64,000 bases of DNA from Pieris napi (Eukaryota; Arthropoda; Insecta; Lepidoptera; Pieridae). Below the pieces are notes generated by a model. That model did no database searches, was not told the DNA's origin, and was given only the letters and a program-made list of their open reading frames with translations. The position numbers and the translations under genes are program-made. The first letter of the stretch is position 1; the number at the start of each line of letters is the position of its first letter. The stretch spans positions 11,559,501-11,623,500 of the forward strand of contig NC_062242.1 of the NCBI RefSeq assembly GCF_905475465.1, read 5' to 3'. Of the stretch, positions 45,601-55,494 are shown one piece after another.

Positions 45601-48600
45601 AAATATATACAAATATTAAGTACATTGTTGAATCGCACAGTACTCGTACAAATGACTCTTCTTTGATTATCTATTCCGAGTAATAATTTTGATATAAAAG
45701 ATTTTTTGTATCGTATTTCAGATCTCTCTGCGCCGAGCTGAATTCCTGCCATCTGGACGCGACCTGCATTGCTCGATGTTTCGTCAATAATACATCAGGG
45801 TTCTCAGTGTACACATCGTATTGTACTGGATACCCTTGCACGATGGAGAGGTTGGCAGCCCTGGCCTCGAAGCCTCAAAGTGCAAGGGAGTTCAGGGAAC
45901 GGCAATTAGGGCTGAACCATCCATTGCCACTTGCGTCCTACTTGTTGAAGCCGGTGCAACGGATTTTGAAGTACCATTTGTTGTTACAGGTACGTTACGA
46001 CTTACGTATTTTTTTTACGTTTACGTGTTTTTAAAAGAAAATTATATTTAGCAAATAAAAAAACGTGTGGCACTCGGGGACTGCCGCGGTAAAGCTATTG
46101 CATAATTTTTTTTTCAACCAGTGCAATTATAATTTATTTATTTATGCATTATTTTTTTTTTCTTTGATATTATTTGAAGTTTTTTCTTTGATAAATTAAT
46201 TCAATCTACCATTCTACCAGACTCAGACTAACTCGCCTATTTAGTCTGTCTCACTCTAACCAGTGCAATTATAATTTATTTATTTATGCATTATTTTTTT
46301 TTTTTTTGATATTAATTCAAGTTTTTTCTTTGATAAATTTATTCAATCTACCACTCTACCAGACTCAGATTAACTCGCCTATATAGTCTGTCGCACCGGC
46401 TGCACCAATCTCGTCAGAGAGATGTGAATACGCAGTATGCGTTCTGTCCCGCTCTAACGCGTAAGGTTTTTTTTTCGTTACGGAATTTCTGGATTCGGTC
46501 TCCACGCTCGAGGCCCGTGATAGAAGCTATGCAATAGCTTAAAAACACATTCTCGTAACGTTTTATATATATTTTATTAAATATTATCTTCACTTAGGTT
46601 GGTTGGCCTCTGGTTGACAACGGAGGCACTCAAAATGACAAGTGTTTAATGAATAATTGGTTCCATTACATTTTCAGAACCTGGTAAAGCAGTGTGCTTC
46701 ACGGGAAACAGAGTATGCCTTCTTGAAGATGACGGGAATTGCTCAGCATATAGACGATATGAAGAGACGCCACGAACACGCTGTTAGAGTACAAGTTAGT
46801 ATCAATCTACCAATAATGCTCTGTGTCCCACACTTCTCCAATCTATCTCATAACTATAGGGAATATCCTGGACCAGTCTACCACTGAGTGGTTCAAAGAA
46901 GTTTTATATATCCGTAGCGTAAAAGCGTTTTTTTACTGATTTATTTATTTATGTAAGTGGCTTAAAGCCTTCTGAGCTCGCGGTAATCGATGCTAGGGAA
47001 GTAAAGTCAATTGAAATTTTTTTCAGGAAATCCAGTCACTTCTTTACGGATGGAGCGGTCCAGATCTGACAACTTACGGAGAGTTGTGTGCCGAAGGGAC
47101 ATTTAGGTAAATTATTTTATCATAATACCCTAAGTTTTTTAGATGTAAAATTGGTTTTCTTTCCTATATATCATTATATTTTGATGTTTTGATTAAATTT
47201 ACAGGTTAAACAATGAATGTTTGTCCAAATCGTTTGGACATTTAATAAAAACACTAATTTATAGATAGTCTTTGTTGTTGTAATAGTTGAAAATAAAAAC
47301 AAATAAATAAAATTTATGAATATTGAGTTATGAGGTCACTGACACCCGGATTTTAGATCGTAGACACCATTTAACAGTTACAAATAGTAGATTTTGGATA
47401 CATAAGAATTAAAGAACATTAAAAAAATTACGCCTTATAAAAATAAAGTGAAAAAACGCTGTTAGTCAAACATTGCCAGTAAAAAACTTGACCTTATACA
47501 TAGTAATTAAGGCTTACAAATACGATATTTAATACTTTACATAAACGAAAAGTTTAGGAAAAATTGAATAACTCTTAATATAAGTTTTTTTTTTTCAGAG
47601 TATTCGGCGCGAAGGCCATGCGTCACGCCTTCCTCTTCGACAAAATGCTGCTTGTGACTAAAAATAGGGAGGATGGCATTTTGGCTTACAAGTCGCATAT
47701 AATGGTATATATATATAATTTATTTATTTTTTAATATTAACTTTAAATGTTAAATAAGTTTAACATACCTTATCATACTTAAGAAAAAAATAGTTTTCCA
47801 ATTGAATGTTTATTACTTTATTATTAGACTTCAAAATTTTCAGCTTACTCGTTTTAATAATTGTGTTAATTTTTTTCAGTGCAACAACATGATGTTAGTA
47901 GAATCGATATCGGGTGCGCCCCTATCCTTCCACGTGATTCCTTGGGACGCGCCGCGTGCGCAGCTGACTTTACAAGCACGCTCGCCGCGGCACAAGCGAG
48001 AATGGACTTTATTGCTTAAGAGGGTGAGTACTATTTTGTTTGTTTATTTGCAATCTAATTTTGATACATCGATTATTCACTGGTCATATGATATTAATTC
48101 AAAAAATTGTAATAAACATTGTATGGAATTTTACAAAGTGTTTTGAACAGGAAATATAACTGAATATATGATAATCTAAGTAATATAAACGCGTAAGTGT
48201 ATGTTTAATTAATTATTAATAAATAATTATTAATAATGAATAAAACATACGAAACCTTACCCATGGTTAACCTGAACTTAAAATTAGTATGAACGTAACT
48301 TTTTCACGTAAGAAGAACTGGGCGGTTAATAATTATATACCATTACTGTAATAAATAATGTTATTAATAAGTAATAATTTCATAATATACGAAAAATATT
48401 TACATTCAGAAACAATTTATGTTTAAAGTATTTAAAATTTTCAGGTCATATTAGAAAACTACAATGCAGTTATACCCTCTCACGCTAGACAATTAGTAAT
48501 GGAACTTGGACAAAACAAAACTGATGGTAAGTGTACTGTCCTGATGTATTTTAAAGGTTGAGTTTTGAAATCATTATTAAGCAATCATTTTATAATTTCA

Positions 48601-51600
48601 GATGACATCCTCGCGGAGAAATCTCATAACTTAATAACTCAAGCATCCATGAGAAAGCAACTCTCCGCGCCCGAATATCTCGAAAAGCGAAAATTAGAAC
48701 GAGAAAGACGAAAATCTTTCGAGAATGGCACGAGAGGACGATCAAAGAAGCCAAATAGAAAACACACGATTCCCGATTCAAGAGACACCAGCCAGGACTG
48801 TGACTGCGCTCAAGTGTCCGCAGAAAAAGGCACAGATTATACTTGCGATAATTGCTATATTGACCTCTGTTCCGATTGTGAAATCGAACTGTCAAAAGAT
48901 AAAAAAGAAGAAAAGTGCACTTGTAAAACTGTAGACGATGACAAATGCCCCGAATGTGATCGATCCCTTAATTATATTGACGCAGGAAGTGCTGAAAACG
49001 TAGAACGAAAACCAATATGCAAATGTTCAGATTTTAAATCGTCGCAGGAAAGTTTCAGCAACAATTTATTGAATAAAACACGTTGCTACCATTCCTCTGA
49101 TAATATAGTTGGATATGACGTTAAGAGCAAAGAAGATGTATCAGATTTGACTAGTGTTAAAATACCAAAAACTTGCCTTAAATGTTCCAAGATTAAGGAA
49201 AACATACCGGTGACTGATTCTGTGGCAACCCTACATACGAGAAAGTCTAGATGTGTCGATATCGATAAGACCAAATCTGATACTCTAAGATCTAAATCAA
49301 AAGATGACCCGCAAAGATCAAAACTCTCAAGAATTGGAACATGGAGGCGAAAATCAGAACCTGGATTACAACAAAATGGACAAAGCATATTAGCTAAAAG
49401 ATCTCATGATAGTGATAGTGAAAGAAACGACGGGAGAAATGATAAAATTGAATTTGAATGTAGAAATTGCGGATCAAATAGAATTAATAAAAAAATAAAA
49501 TCATCGGATGGAAATCTGGCTTCTGATATAGAAGAGAGACGAAAATTGAATGTTATTAAGCAAAATTTAGAAATCAAAATGTACAATACGAAAAATATAC
49601 CTAAAAAGATTACAAAAATTAAGAAAAACAGAGCCAAAGGTCGTGTCACCTCTGACACGACAACTCGATTTTACACTGACTTCTCTAGTGACGTATCTAC
49701 TGAGATCCTTCATATATCCGAATCTAACGACAGCCTTAATGTCGAAGATTCAAAAGATACAAAAAATAATTTTGTGATACCAGAGACAATCACTAAGGAT
49801 GAGGGTATCGACGAAGAAACATATAAAAAACTCATAGAAAAGACTGACTCGTTTAAAAAGAATGAATTGGAAAAGGTAAAGTACTTACACAAACAGAAAA
49901 TAATAAACGAAGGTTCCGAAATAGACGAAAAAGCTGAGTCACAACAACTGCCAGATGACGTTCAAGAAAGTTGCGAAGAGAACGAACAACCACTTGAACA
50001 GATAATATCTCAACTTTTGATGCAAAATAGAGAGTTTCAGAAACTATTAAAGAAACAACAATTAAGAAATACCGCTCAAAAAAGGCATCAACGTCTGCTT
50101 AAATCACATTCGATTCCTGATCAGGTCATTTCGGGTCGCAATGAAGTAATAAAGTTTAAACCTAAATTTGGACGACAGTTGTCCGAAAATCTACAACTTT
50201 CCATTGACGAAGACGACGTCAACAATGATGAACACCATAAAGGAATATCTGATGATGACCATATCTATGAAACTTTGCGAGTAGAAGACCGCTTAGATGA
50301 AAGCCTGCATAGTCTTAATAGCAAAAGTAAAATAATTCAGCATCATCCACCTAACAAAAAGTCACCACCGAGTTCTTTGATACACTTGTCTTCAGAAAAG
50401 CCCAAGAAAGGGGGACCTGAGTCTGATTATGTTTATCTCTCTTTCGAAGAAATAAAAAAAGTAACCGATGCCTTAGACAATGGTATCTATGACGTTCCCG
50501 CTAAAACGCCAGAGAAAGTGGTAGACCATCCAGATAGACGTATTAGCACAGATTACTACGTTACCATGGAACATAATGGTCCAGCTACGGAATCTAATGA
50601 AAACTTATATGATAATTTAGTAGATATATGTAGAAGAAAAAAGGAAGCTCCGAACACACTACCCGCAGATTATTTGCCAATGAGTCCAGATCATCAAAGC
50701 CCAAATACTCCAGAAATTTGGTTAAGTCGTCAGAAAGAACATTTCAATGTCTCAAGGGACAGAAAGTCTGGCTCTTTACCTCGAAGTTTCCAAGTTCCAA
50801 CAAGTAGTCCAGAAGATAATAATCTTAGTACATTTAAATCGAAGCCTAATGCAAATAGTAAGACATATCTTAACCGAGACGGAAAAGTGATGAGCGTTGA
50901 TCGACCATTCACAATTGCGTCAGATCAAAGCGAAATAAGCTATGATGACGTCGAGGCTTACATGAGTGAAGGAGACATATTGAAATTCAACAAAAATTCT
51001 AAATCTACTGATGATTCACAAAACATTAGTAAATCCACATTAGAACTGGAGGAAGAAATAGACAGATGCTACAAAAATAATTTTGAAAAGATCGATTTAG
51101 ATTCAAATAAAAACGAAAACATTTTGAAAGACGCTCATAATCATTTGAACATATCAGTTGCGTCCTCTTGCGAAGCTTTAATTGTCGACCAAAGTGATAA
51201 GTCGAAAATGGATGTTATACATCCAGAACACAAAATTTACAAACCAAATGGTAACGTGCTGTCCCTCAAGAATGTTTTAAGTCGATTTAAAAATCGGTCT
51301 CCACCAAAAGGCGAAGAAATGGAGATTAATGCCAATGAACAGTGCCTTGTAGATAACAAAAGTGACCTCAAAAGTCCTACAAGTGAAAAAAGATCTGGTC
51401 TAAACCCTAGAAGTTACTCTAAAAACTTATTACAGAGATTTAGAAATATTATCGGCGATGAACATTCGGACGATAATCAAAACAAAATTGAATCAAAAGT
51501 TTCCAAAATTGATTCTAATGAAATTAAAGTTGTCATAACATCTGCAGAAAGCAGTCCAACCACATTTAGTATTGTTTACTCTGCATCGGATGCTCTCAGT

Positions 51601-52998
51601 AAAAGTGTTTGTGAAAATACTACAATGAGTGAAAGTCAAACTGAGAAAAATAATCTAGAACTATTATCTCATAGCTGTGATAACTTATCTCAAAAGCCCT
51701 TTAGACCCTCATACGAGAAAAGCGTTAGTATGATGACGTCTATGCCCAATTCCATTAGCAGTACACCTTCGCCATCAAAATCTAACAATAGTTCTTATCA
51801 GAGTTTGCATAAACTGCCAAGTTACATGCAAGGCAGTCGACACTTAGGCGCTAGAATAGCTCAATCTGATTACGTCGATCCAATGACTTTACTTAATGAA
51901 AGAAATCAATTGAAGAACATAAATATACTTATAAATAAAAATTCTATGCGGCCAGATAGTTTATTTTCCAATTCTTCCTTTGTGACCTCATCAAGTGAAA
52001 GCACATATCAAGAGCCACAGAAATCTCAGAATCAAGCGAATGTTATTGAAAAACCGACCGAGACCGCCCAGATTCATTCAGACGAAAGCTTTTATGAAAA
52101 AACGTTTGAAAAGATTGAACAAGTTACCGACGAAGATGTTTTTAGAGATTCGGCTGTTTATTCGGACCAAGAAGACGCGGAAGATAAAGAACCCGAAAAG
52201 CCTAAACAAGCTATTAAATTAAAGAGAGTCGAGAGTCTTAAACGTGAGTCATCGTTCAACTCGAAGAAAATTATATCGAGCATCACTGAAATATCTAGCA
52301 TACAAACGGTCACAATAAACAAAATACATAGTACAACCAAAAGTACTGTAACGAAAGAGGACAGAGTGATAAGGCCAAAAATTGCACCGCCTGTTCCAAT
52401 TAAGCCCAAAATAACGCAGACGTCAGTATCTACGATACAAACTAAAACTGTCAGTAATAAAAATTTAGTTAAGGAACAACAGACATCTTCATCAGAATCT
52501 GTTAATAATCGAACAATCAAACGAAACACAGGTTGTAAACCAGGATTCGCACGATCAGAATCTACTCCTCCAAGTAAAAGCGACGGAAGAGTTAAGCCTA
52601 AAGCTGAAACTAACACTAAGCACGAACCAGAATCGGAAGAGGGAAAGACAAACATACAAATCAAGAGATTAGGTTTTGAAAGAGCTAGCTTAGATTCAGC
52701 GACACGCAAGCGTCCCGTAGAGAAAAAACGATCGTTAGAACAGCCAAAGACCAAATCAGTTTTAGAGAGACGAATGGAACTCGAACAGTTAACAAAAGCT
52801 CAAAGTAGGACTATTAAAAAACCAGCAGTTAAACCAAAGTTGATTACAACAAAAGTTCAAACATTTGAAAGATCCGAAAATACAGGAGACAATAATGTAA
52901 ATAATGACATTCCTGTAGATAAACCCAGTATTAATGACGACCCAAACGATGAACAAAAAGGTAGTTGGGTGAAACAAGTGGTTAATAAATTCCAATAA
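29499..52998 (+). CDS. PLEKHG-type Rho guanine nucleotide exchange factor (5' end not seen)
   Basis: Ten exons join in phase: 29499-30680, 30972-31078, 38432-38526, 45722-45989, 46678-46794, 47027-47106, 47599-47704, 47880-48023, 48445-48526 and 48602-52998. Together they give 2,191 visible residues and every border is GT..AG. The order is a disordered N-terminal part, a DH domain (starting LERVCAEIVQTENVYVEDL, with the signature PLASYLLKPVQRILKYHLLL), a PH domain (FLFDKMLLVTK to KREWTLLLKR) and a very long disordered tail. DH-PH proteins load GTP on Rho-family GTPases and control actin. The sequence between DH motifs (NIEDIYGFN, IARCFVNNTSGF, YCTGYP) is closest to vertebrate PLEKHG1-4, and an insect puratrophin-1-like label would be equivalent. 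The first exon shown starts in mid-codon, so at least one coding exon lies upstream, perhaps outside the window. Confidence 0.85.
30972..31078 (+). CDS. RhoGEF exon: start of the DH domain
   Basis: Enters after one base of a split codon. It encodes HNLEELSGLSQLERVCAEIV and QTENVYVEDLRQVVE, the first conserved helix of a DH domain. The donor is GAG|GTGAGT. Confidence 0.85.
32590..32845 (-). repeat. SINE S1 in the RhoGEF intron
   Basis: Complement of the S1 head (GGCTTCAGCGAGCGACTCTC) at the right and body motifs CTCACGATGTTCTCCGTCAC in the middle. The left end reaches the CTCAGATT segment. Diverged copy. Confidence 0.6.
33421..33635 (-). pseudogene. Mariner transposase C-terminal remnant
   Basis: On the minus strand a frame reads EKVIAKTEAYFEDKDKSYDG and IIKLYDR, then a stop. 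A terminal-repeat-like GTGGGCTGAAAAGTTCGTAG lies at the left edge (33421). E-A-Y-F near the end, followed by an AT-rich tail and a G-x-T-F-Q-P-like terminus, is typical of the 3' end of mariner elements. The remainder of the transposase is missing. Confidence 0.6.
33646..33969. mobile_element. hAT-type MITE with 8-bp target duplication
   Basis: Ends CAGTGGCGTAAC (left) and the complement of CAATGGTGTAAC (right) bound 324 bp. The 8 bases TTAGCTTC occur directly outside both ends (33638-33645 and 33970-33977). An 8-bp duplication and a CAGTGG-type start are hallmarks of hAT elements. Inside are GGGGCCC-rich segments that partly pair. No transposase. Confidence 0.75.
35340..35560 (+). repeat. 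Duplicated LINE C-terminal scrap
   Basis: Two head-to-tail units of about 110 bp share AATTATGGAGAAGGAAAGCT / AATTATGGATAAGGAAAGCT, GGAAAGAAAT and GACGAtGTTGTCGATGTAA-like ends. A frame in the first reads MTEAFAKVGTIDDVVDV, again like the L-E-E-A-F end of a LINE ORF. Degenerate. Confidence 0.45.
37109..37155 (-). repeat. Family A LINE scrap
   Basis: Only GTCACGCTCGCAAGTTCGTT and GCCGGCTTTTT remain. Confidence 0.4.
37205..37450 (+). repeat. Dispersed repeat of Helitron-like type
   Basis: Starts near CTCTATATAAATAAAAATAG with a following AAATTGCTAAGCACAAAACT, a sequence type that I recognise as the start of insect Helitron-like repeats. It then contains AGTGAAACTTCTTTAGGCGC, shared in part with the repeat at 17.5-17.7 kb. 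The right end is not defined. Confidence 0.35.
38432..38526 (+). CDS. RhoGEF exon: DH domain, second segment
   Basis: Encodes GYLHVWRRD to LFNNIEDIYGFN. N-I-E-D-I-Y-x-F-N is a conserved DH segment of the PLEKHG group. It leaves the codon split after two bases. Confidence 0.85.
38676..39023 (+). mobile_element. Non-autonomous Helitron
   Basis: Starts TCTATACTTCTATACTAATA with TTATAAAGAGGAAAGATTTG following and ends GGGCCGCTAG|T. A TC start, a CTRR end and insertion between A and T fit Helitron-type rolling-circle elements. CTATACTAATATTATAAAG...GGCCGCTAGT is a frequent insect form. No helicase gene. The hairpin before the end is weak. Confidence 0.55.
39156..39475 (+). pseudogene. LINE ORF C-terminal remnant
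   Basis: The plus-strand frame at 39235-39474 contains STGDPRAGAFLAQRISITIQ and RGNASVKDTATG. The sequence T-G-D-P-R-A-G-x-F-L-x-Q-R-I-S-x-x-I-Q-R-G-N-A is one I associate with the C-terminal end of lepidopteran retrotransposon ORFs. The outer parts (GGCACCTTTAACGCTGGCAG and its rough complement near 39420-39445) are inverted to each other. A minus-strand scrap of the same motif (IQRRIAASVKGTL) lies at about 60225-60275. Confidence 0.45.
41525..41785 (+). repeat. Two family A LINE 3' ends in tandem
   Basis: The first, about 41528-41585, has GGCCGGCAACGCATTCGCAA. The second, about 41678-41780, has GGTCGGCAACGTACTTGCGA, TGTCCATAGGATCACTTAAC and CTCCTGCCCGTTTGTCC. Both diverged. Confidence 0.5.
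42330..42405 (-). repeat. Terminus of the GACCCGGC-type dispersed repeat
   Basis: The complement reads GACCCGGCGAACTTCGTTCC followed by ACCTTACAGTCAAATAATAG. It resembles the start of the 11755-12050 repeat in opposite orientation. The body (to about 42060) holds an open frame of 82 codons without a known domain. Confidence 0.4.
42870..43018 (+). repeat. Family A LINE 3' end
   Basis: From AAGAAAAGAGTCTTCTTAAG via GAGAGTGTCCATGGGCGGTA to CTCCTGTTCTATGAAAAAAA. Confidence 0.6.
43395..43648 (-). repeat. tRNA-derived SINE, family S2
   Basis: On the minus strand the head reads CATTGGTCTAGTGGTTAGTA (A-box) and GGGTCCCGGGTTCGATCCCC (B-box), spaced as in a tRNA. The body contains a (TACATA)-like segment and ends near ACAATTGGTGTGAGTTGTC with a T/A-rich tail. 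It is distinct from family S1. Confidence 0.7.
44095..44200 (-). repeat. Fragment of dispersed repeat family R
   Basis: Shares CGCAAATCAAGGGCGTAGAG, GGCAAGAAACTCTCCGCCAC and TTTTAATCGCTAAGTTTTTA with the 6376-6600 copy. Confidence 0.5.
45263..45502. mobile_element. Harbinger-type MITE, 240 bp
   Basis: Inverted ends of about 27 bp, GGGTCTATTTCACAATGTAC on the left and the complement of GGGTCTGTTTCACAATGTAT on the right. They are flanked by the 3-bp duplication TTA (45260-45262 and 45503-45505). Further inward pairing surrounds AGCTATTT. No coding capacity. It lies 220 bp before a RhoGEF exon. Confidence 0.7.
45722..45989 (+). CDS. RhoGEF exon: core of the DH domain
   Basis: Encodes IARCFVNNTSGFSVYTSYC, ALASKPQSAREFRERQLG and the DH signature LPLASYLLKPVQRILKYHLL. 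This conserved helix contacts the GTPase. It joins in phase to the exons on both sides. Confidence 0.9.
46119..46402. repeat. 142-bp tandem duplication in a RhoGEF intron
   Basis: Two head-to-tail units start CAGTGCAATTATAATTTATT at 46119 and 46261 and differ at roughly ten positions. Each carries a long T run and GACTCAGAYTAACTCGCCTA. The intron is 46 to 48 bases from any other known feature on either side. Confidence 0.75.
46678..46794 (+). CDS. RhoGEF exon: end of the DH domain
   Basis: 39 codons: NLVKQC, ETEYAFLKMTGIAQHIDD and MKRRHEHAVRVQ. This is the last DH helix leading to the PH domain. Confidence 0.85.
47027..47106 (+). CDS. RhoGEF exon: DH-PH linker and first PH strand
   Basis: Encodes EIQSLLYGWSGPDLTTYGEL followed by CAEGTF. 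The G-E-L-x-x-E-G-x-F pattern is the usual first strand of a PH domain in RhoGEFs. Confidence 0.85.
47599..47704 (+). CDS. RhoGEF exon: PH domain, strands 2-3
   Basis: Encodes RHAFLFDKMLLVTKNRED and YKSHIM. F-L-F-D-K-x-L-L-V-T-K is a hallmark of PH domains following DH domains. Confidence 0.85.
47880..48023 (+). CDS. RhoGEF exon: PH domain, later strands
   Basis: 48 codons: MMLVESISGAPLSFHVIPWD, TLQARSPRHKREWTLLLKR. The invariant PH-domain tryptophan is in KREWTLLL. Confidence 0.85.
48445..48526 (+). CDS. RhoGEF exon: PH C-terminal helix end
   Basis: VILENYNAVIPSHARQLVME followed by LGQNKTD. The sequence after the PH tryptophan, with H-A-R-Q-L-V-M, fits the PLEKHG family. Confidence 0.8.
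48602..52998 (+). CDS. RhoGEF last exon, 4.4 kb, long disordered tail
   Basis: About 1,465 codons ending in TAA at 52996-52998. The start SMRKQLSAPEYLEKRKLERE resembles the post-PH helix of PLEKHG proteins. From about 48797 to 49185 it is cysteine-rich (about 15 Cys in 130 residues, as in CDNCYIDLCSDCE and KCTCKTVDDDKCPEC), with one more pair (FECRNCGSN) near 49455. A coiled segment with LEQIISQLLMQNREFQKLLK lies at about 49996. Docking motifs follow: YETL, YDVP (50488), YDNL and YLPM (50671). A proline motif PPVPIKPK lies near 52390. The rest is serine-, lysine- and acid-rich. A single exon this long is unusual within an otherwise finely split gene. Confidence 0.85.
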
Positions 52999-54397
52999 TT
53001 GCATTTAAAACGATTCCGTCTGGTTTTGTACTCCATTTATGTGTATGAAGGGAAACGAGTAGATGAGTATAAAAGGCAGTAAGCTAAGGTATACCTAGAG
53101 GTAGAGATATTTTTTTATACATCCACTCATGATTTAAAGGGGGAAAATGACCTCTAACTATCTAACTATACCTCAATTATTAATTTATTTCAACAAAAGT
53201 AAATAAAGCCAGCACATAGGAACGAATAGTAGAATTCATTCATAAACTGTTGCTTTGCCTGAGTCAGAGACGGCCATAAACAATTTAAGTTAGCTTACCA
53301 ACACAATTCTAGGTAATATGAATCACAATGTTGCCATATACCAACCATATTACTGCCTAATACTTCTCTATTTATTTGTCTTAATTATTTTTACGGTTAC
53401 ACCCATGTGAATAGACTTAGCATTATATAATCATCGTCTCGATACCTATTACTAACATAGAGCTTAAAAGGTTGTAAATAGTTAATATCAAACCTCCTTG
53501 GCTTGATATTTTGTGCCATAGACAAGGTAATATTTTTTATATGGTAACAGCACAAGCACGCACATTGTAAATATCGTTATACATAATAAATCAATTTATT
53601 GACATCAATTTTAATCAAATTAAGCGGTTTTAAGCTTATACGAACGTGCCATTTAGCACAAAATTGTTTTACGTGCAATTGCTTGATACTTAAAGTATTT
53701 ATTCTAGTTTATTTTTGTTGTAGCTACTAACACCAAAAAGTAGTTTATTTTATCTTAAGACAAATCTATTTTTTTCTTGATTTATTATTTCTATAATTAG
53801 TATCAAAGTAGCCGGCGTATTTATAAAATCAATGATCTAAGCGCCAAAATTTAAAGTTAACATCATTGCTTGGAACATTGTGTACTTTAGAACGATACAA
53901 TCATACACATTTCACACATATTCGTCACTCACTCACACACTCTCATTTCCAGACGACTTTACACATAATTAATACTGATATCGTAATTAGGCTTTCAGTT
54001 AATAAATCATAATCAAAATTATTTGTCAATTCTAAATCATTACAATATTATTAATACATTATAATCTTAATCGATTCCAAGAATACTTAACACATGGAGA
54101 CTGTTAGAATAAGTTCAACACAACTAACCTAGTGTAATCGAAATCTCAAAATGTACTCTACTTATAAAACTTGGTCATAAAATTAATCTATGGATGATAT
54201 ATTCTCGTAAAATCGACTTAACAAAATCAACAATTATTTATACGTTTGACAAATTGAACGATGGGCACAAAAAGCTCGCATATAGACGCAAAGTGTCGAA
54301 TGTTAATCTCCAATGTATCTCTCAGAGACATTGCGTCTCTTTGCCTTTTCTACAAAGTGTACTATGGTGAGTATATTTTGTAGAAGAATGGTTTGGG

Positions 54398-54690
54398 TTG
54401 ATTCCTCCTGCGTCCTCCTCGTTTCAACACCGTACGAGCCGTATCAATTTCATTAACATCACCTTGATGGCTGGAAGTCTTCCAGAGTCCGTTTCACAAG
54501 GCACTCCCTTTTGCGAACTAGCGAACTGTGGAATCGACTCCCGGTGGGGGTCGTCGCTGAGAGATACGGCCTCCAACTGTTCAAAGTTAGAGTGTACCTA
54601 CTCCTCCCTCAAGGCCGGCTGGGTATTCATGGGCTGCGATGAATGCTATTTTTGGGCCTCGTTTGCCCCCCTATTATATAAAAAAAACTG
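54398..54690 (+). repeat. LINE 3' end related to family A
   Basis: A 105-codon open frame and then GGCCTCGTTTGCCCCCCTAT with a TATATAAAAAAA tail. The structure (short coding remnant, GCCGGC-type motif, A-rich tail) parallels family A, but the sequence differs. Confidence 0.5.
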
Positions 54691-55082
54691 TTCCCAACGT
54701 TCATTACAGATTTGAAAATATTGAAAAAAAAATGTTTGCAACTATTTTATTCTATGCATATGTGCGTAAACTACATTTTATAAACGGTTTTTATGAATAC
54801 AACATTTTTAATATGTATCTTTACGAGAATATAATAACCACGTTTAAATTGATATTTAATCACACATAATATGCCTTATTGTATCGATTATATAATCAAG
54901 CCTTAAAAAGTGCAAAAACATTGTAGTTTTATACCATGGTTTGTGAATGAAGTAATTTCTTATTTCCGGTTTTAATTAAAAATTTAAATACGTTTACCTT
55001 CCTTTAAGTTAATAATATTATGAATCAACTTTCCTGAAAATGAACTCAGAATTTATTTAGTGGCAACATTTTTGTTCCTTCA

Positions 55083-55130
55083 TGATTTTTTTATGTAATA
55101 GGAGAAAACCGGGCAGGAGGTTTAAAAAAT
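55083..55130 (-). repeat. Family A LINE scrap
   Basis: GTAATAGGAGAAAACCGGGC and AGGAGG only. Confidence 0.4.
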
Positions 55131-55445
55131 GTTTTAACGATTATTTCATTGACAAACCAATATTTTTATACCTATTTGAATATGTACAATGCAGTTGTGA
55201 GCGTTTAAGCGCGTAGAGTCTTAGGTATTTTGTAATGTGTACTAACCAATGCCGAACTTTTGGTATATTCTGAAATAAATGAATTTTTAATTATTGATAT
55301 ATTTTATTTCACCTTATTATAATTAAGTAGCTTCCTCATTAGTATGTTTTGGCAAAATTTGCAGTATCTTCAAGGGTAAAATTTTATTTTAGTGAATTAC
55401 TAATGTAAATTGTACACCTAAATCTTCTCTAGGAATCACAATATT

Positions 55446-55494
55446 GTTTGGTAGTAGCGTCACATATTAACTATATGTGACGCTACTACCAAAC
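55446..55494. repeat. Perfect 21-bp hairpin
   Basis: GTTTGGTAGTAGCGTCACATA (55446-55466) and its exact reverse complement (55474-55494) are separated by 7 bases. No mismatch. It lies between the two host genes. It may be the fused ends of a deleted DNA transposon or a transcribed hairpin. Confidence 0.8.

Larger units (their letters stand above)
38527..45721. other. RhoGEF intron, 7.2 kb, repeat-rich
   Basis: From GTATGTATAT to the acceptor CGTATTTCAG. It holds a Helitron-like element, a LINE scrap, family A copies, a second SINE family and a Harbinger MITE. Remaining parts are AT-rich without exons. Confidence 0.75.
52999..55300 (+). other. Probable RhoGEF 3' UTR and flank
   Basis: No exon. 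The first AATAAA after the stop is at 53202-53207. Another, in TCTGAAATAAATGAATTTTT, lies near 55271. The actual cleavage site is not decidable from sequence alone. Little repeat is seen before 54.4 kb, which fits a long 3' UTR. Confidence 0.4.

Noticed and set aside
52158..52754. 198-residue minus-strand open frame inside the last RhoGEF exon
   Set aside because: It is a shadow of the coding strand. The plus frame is continuous for 1,465 codons with clear motifs.
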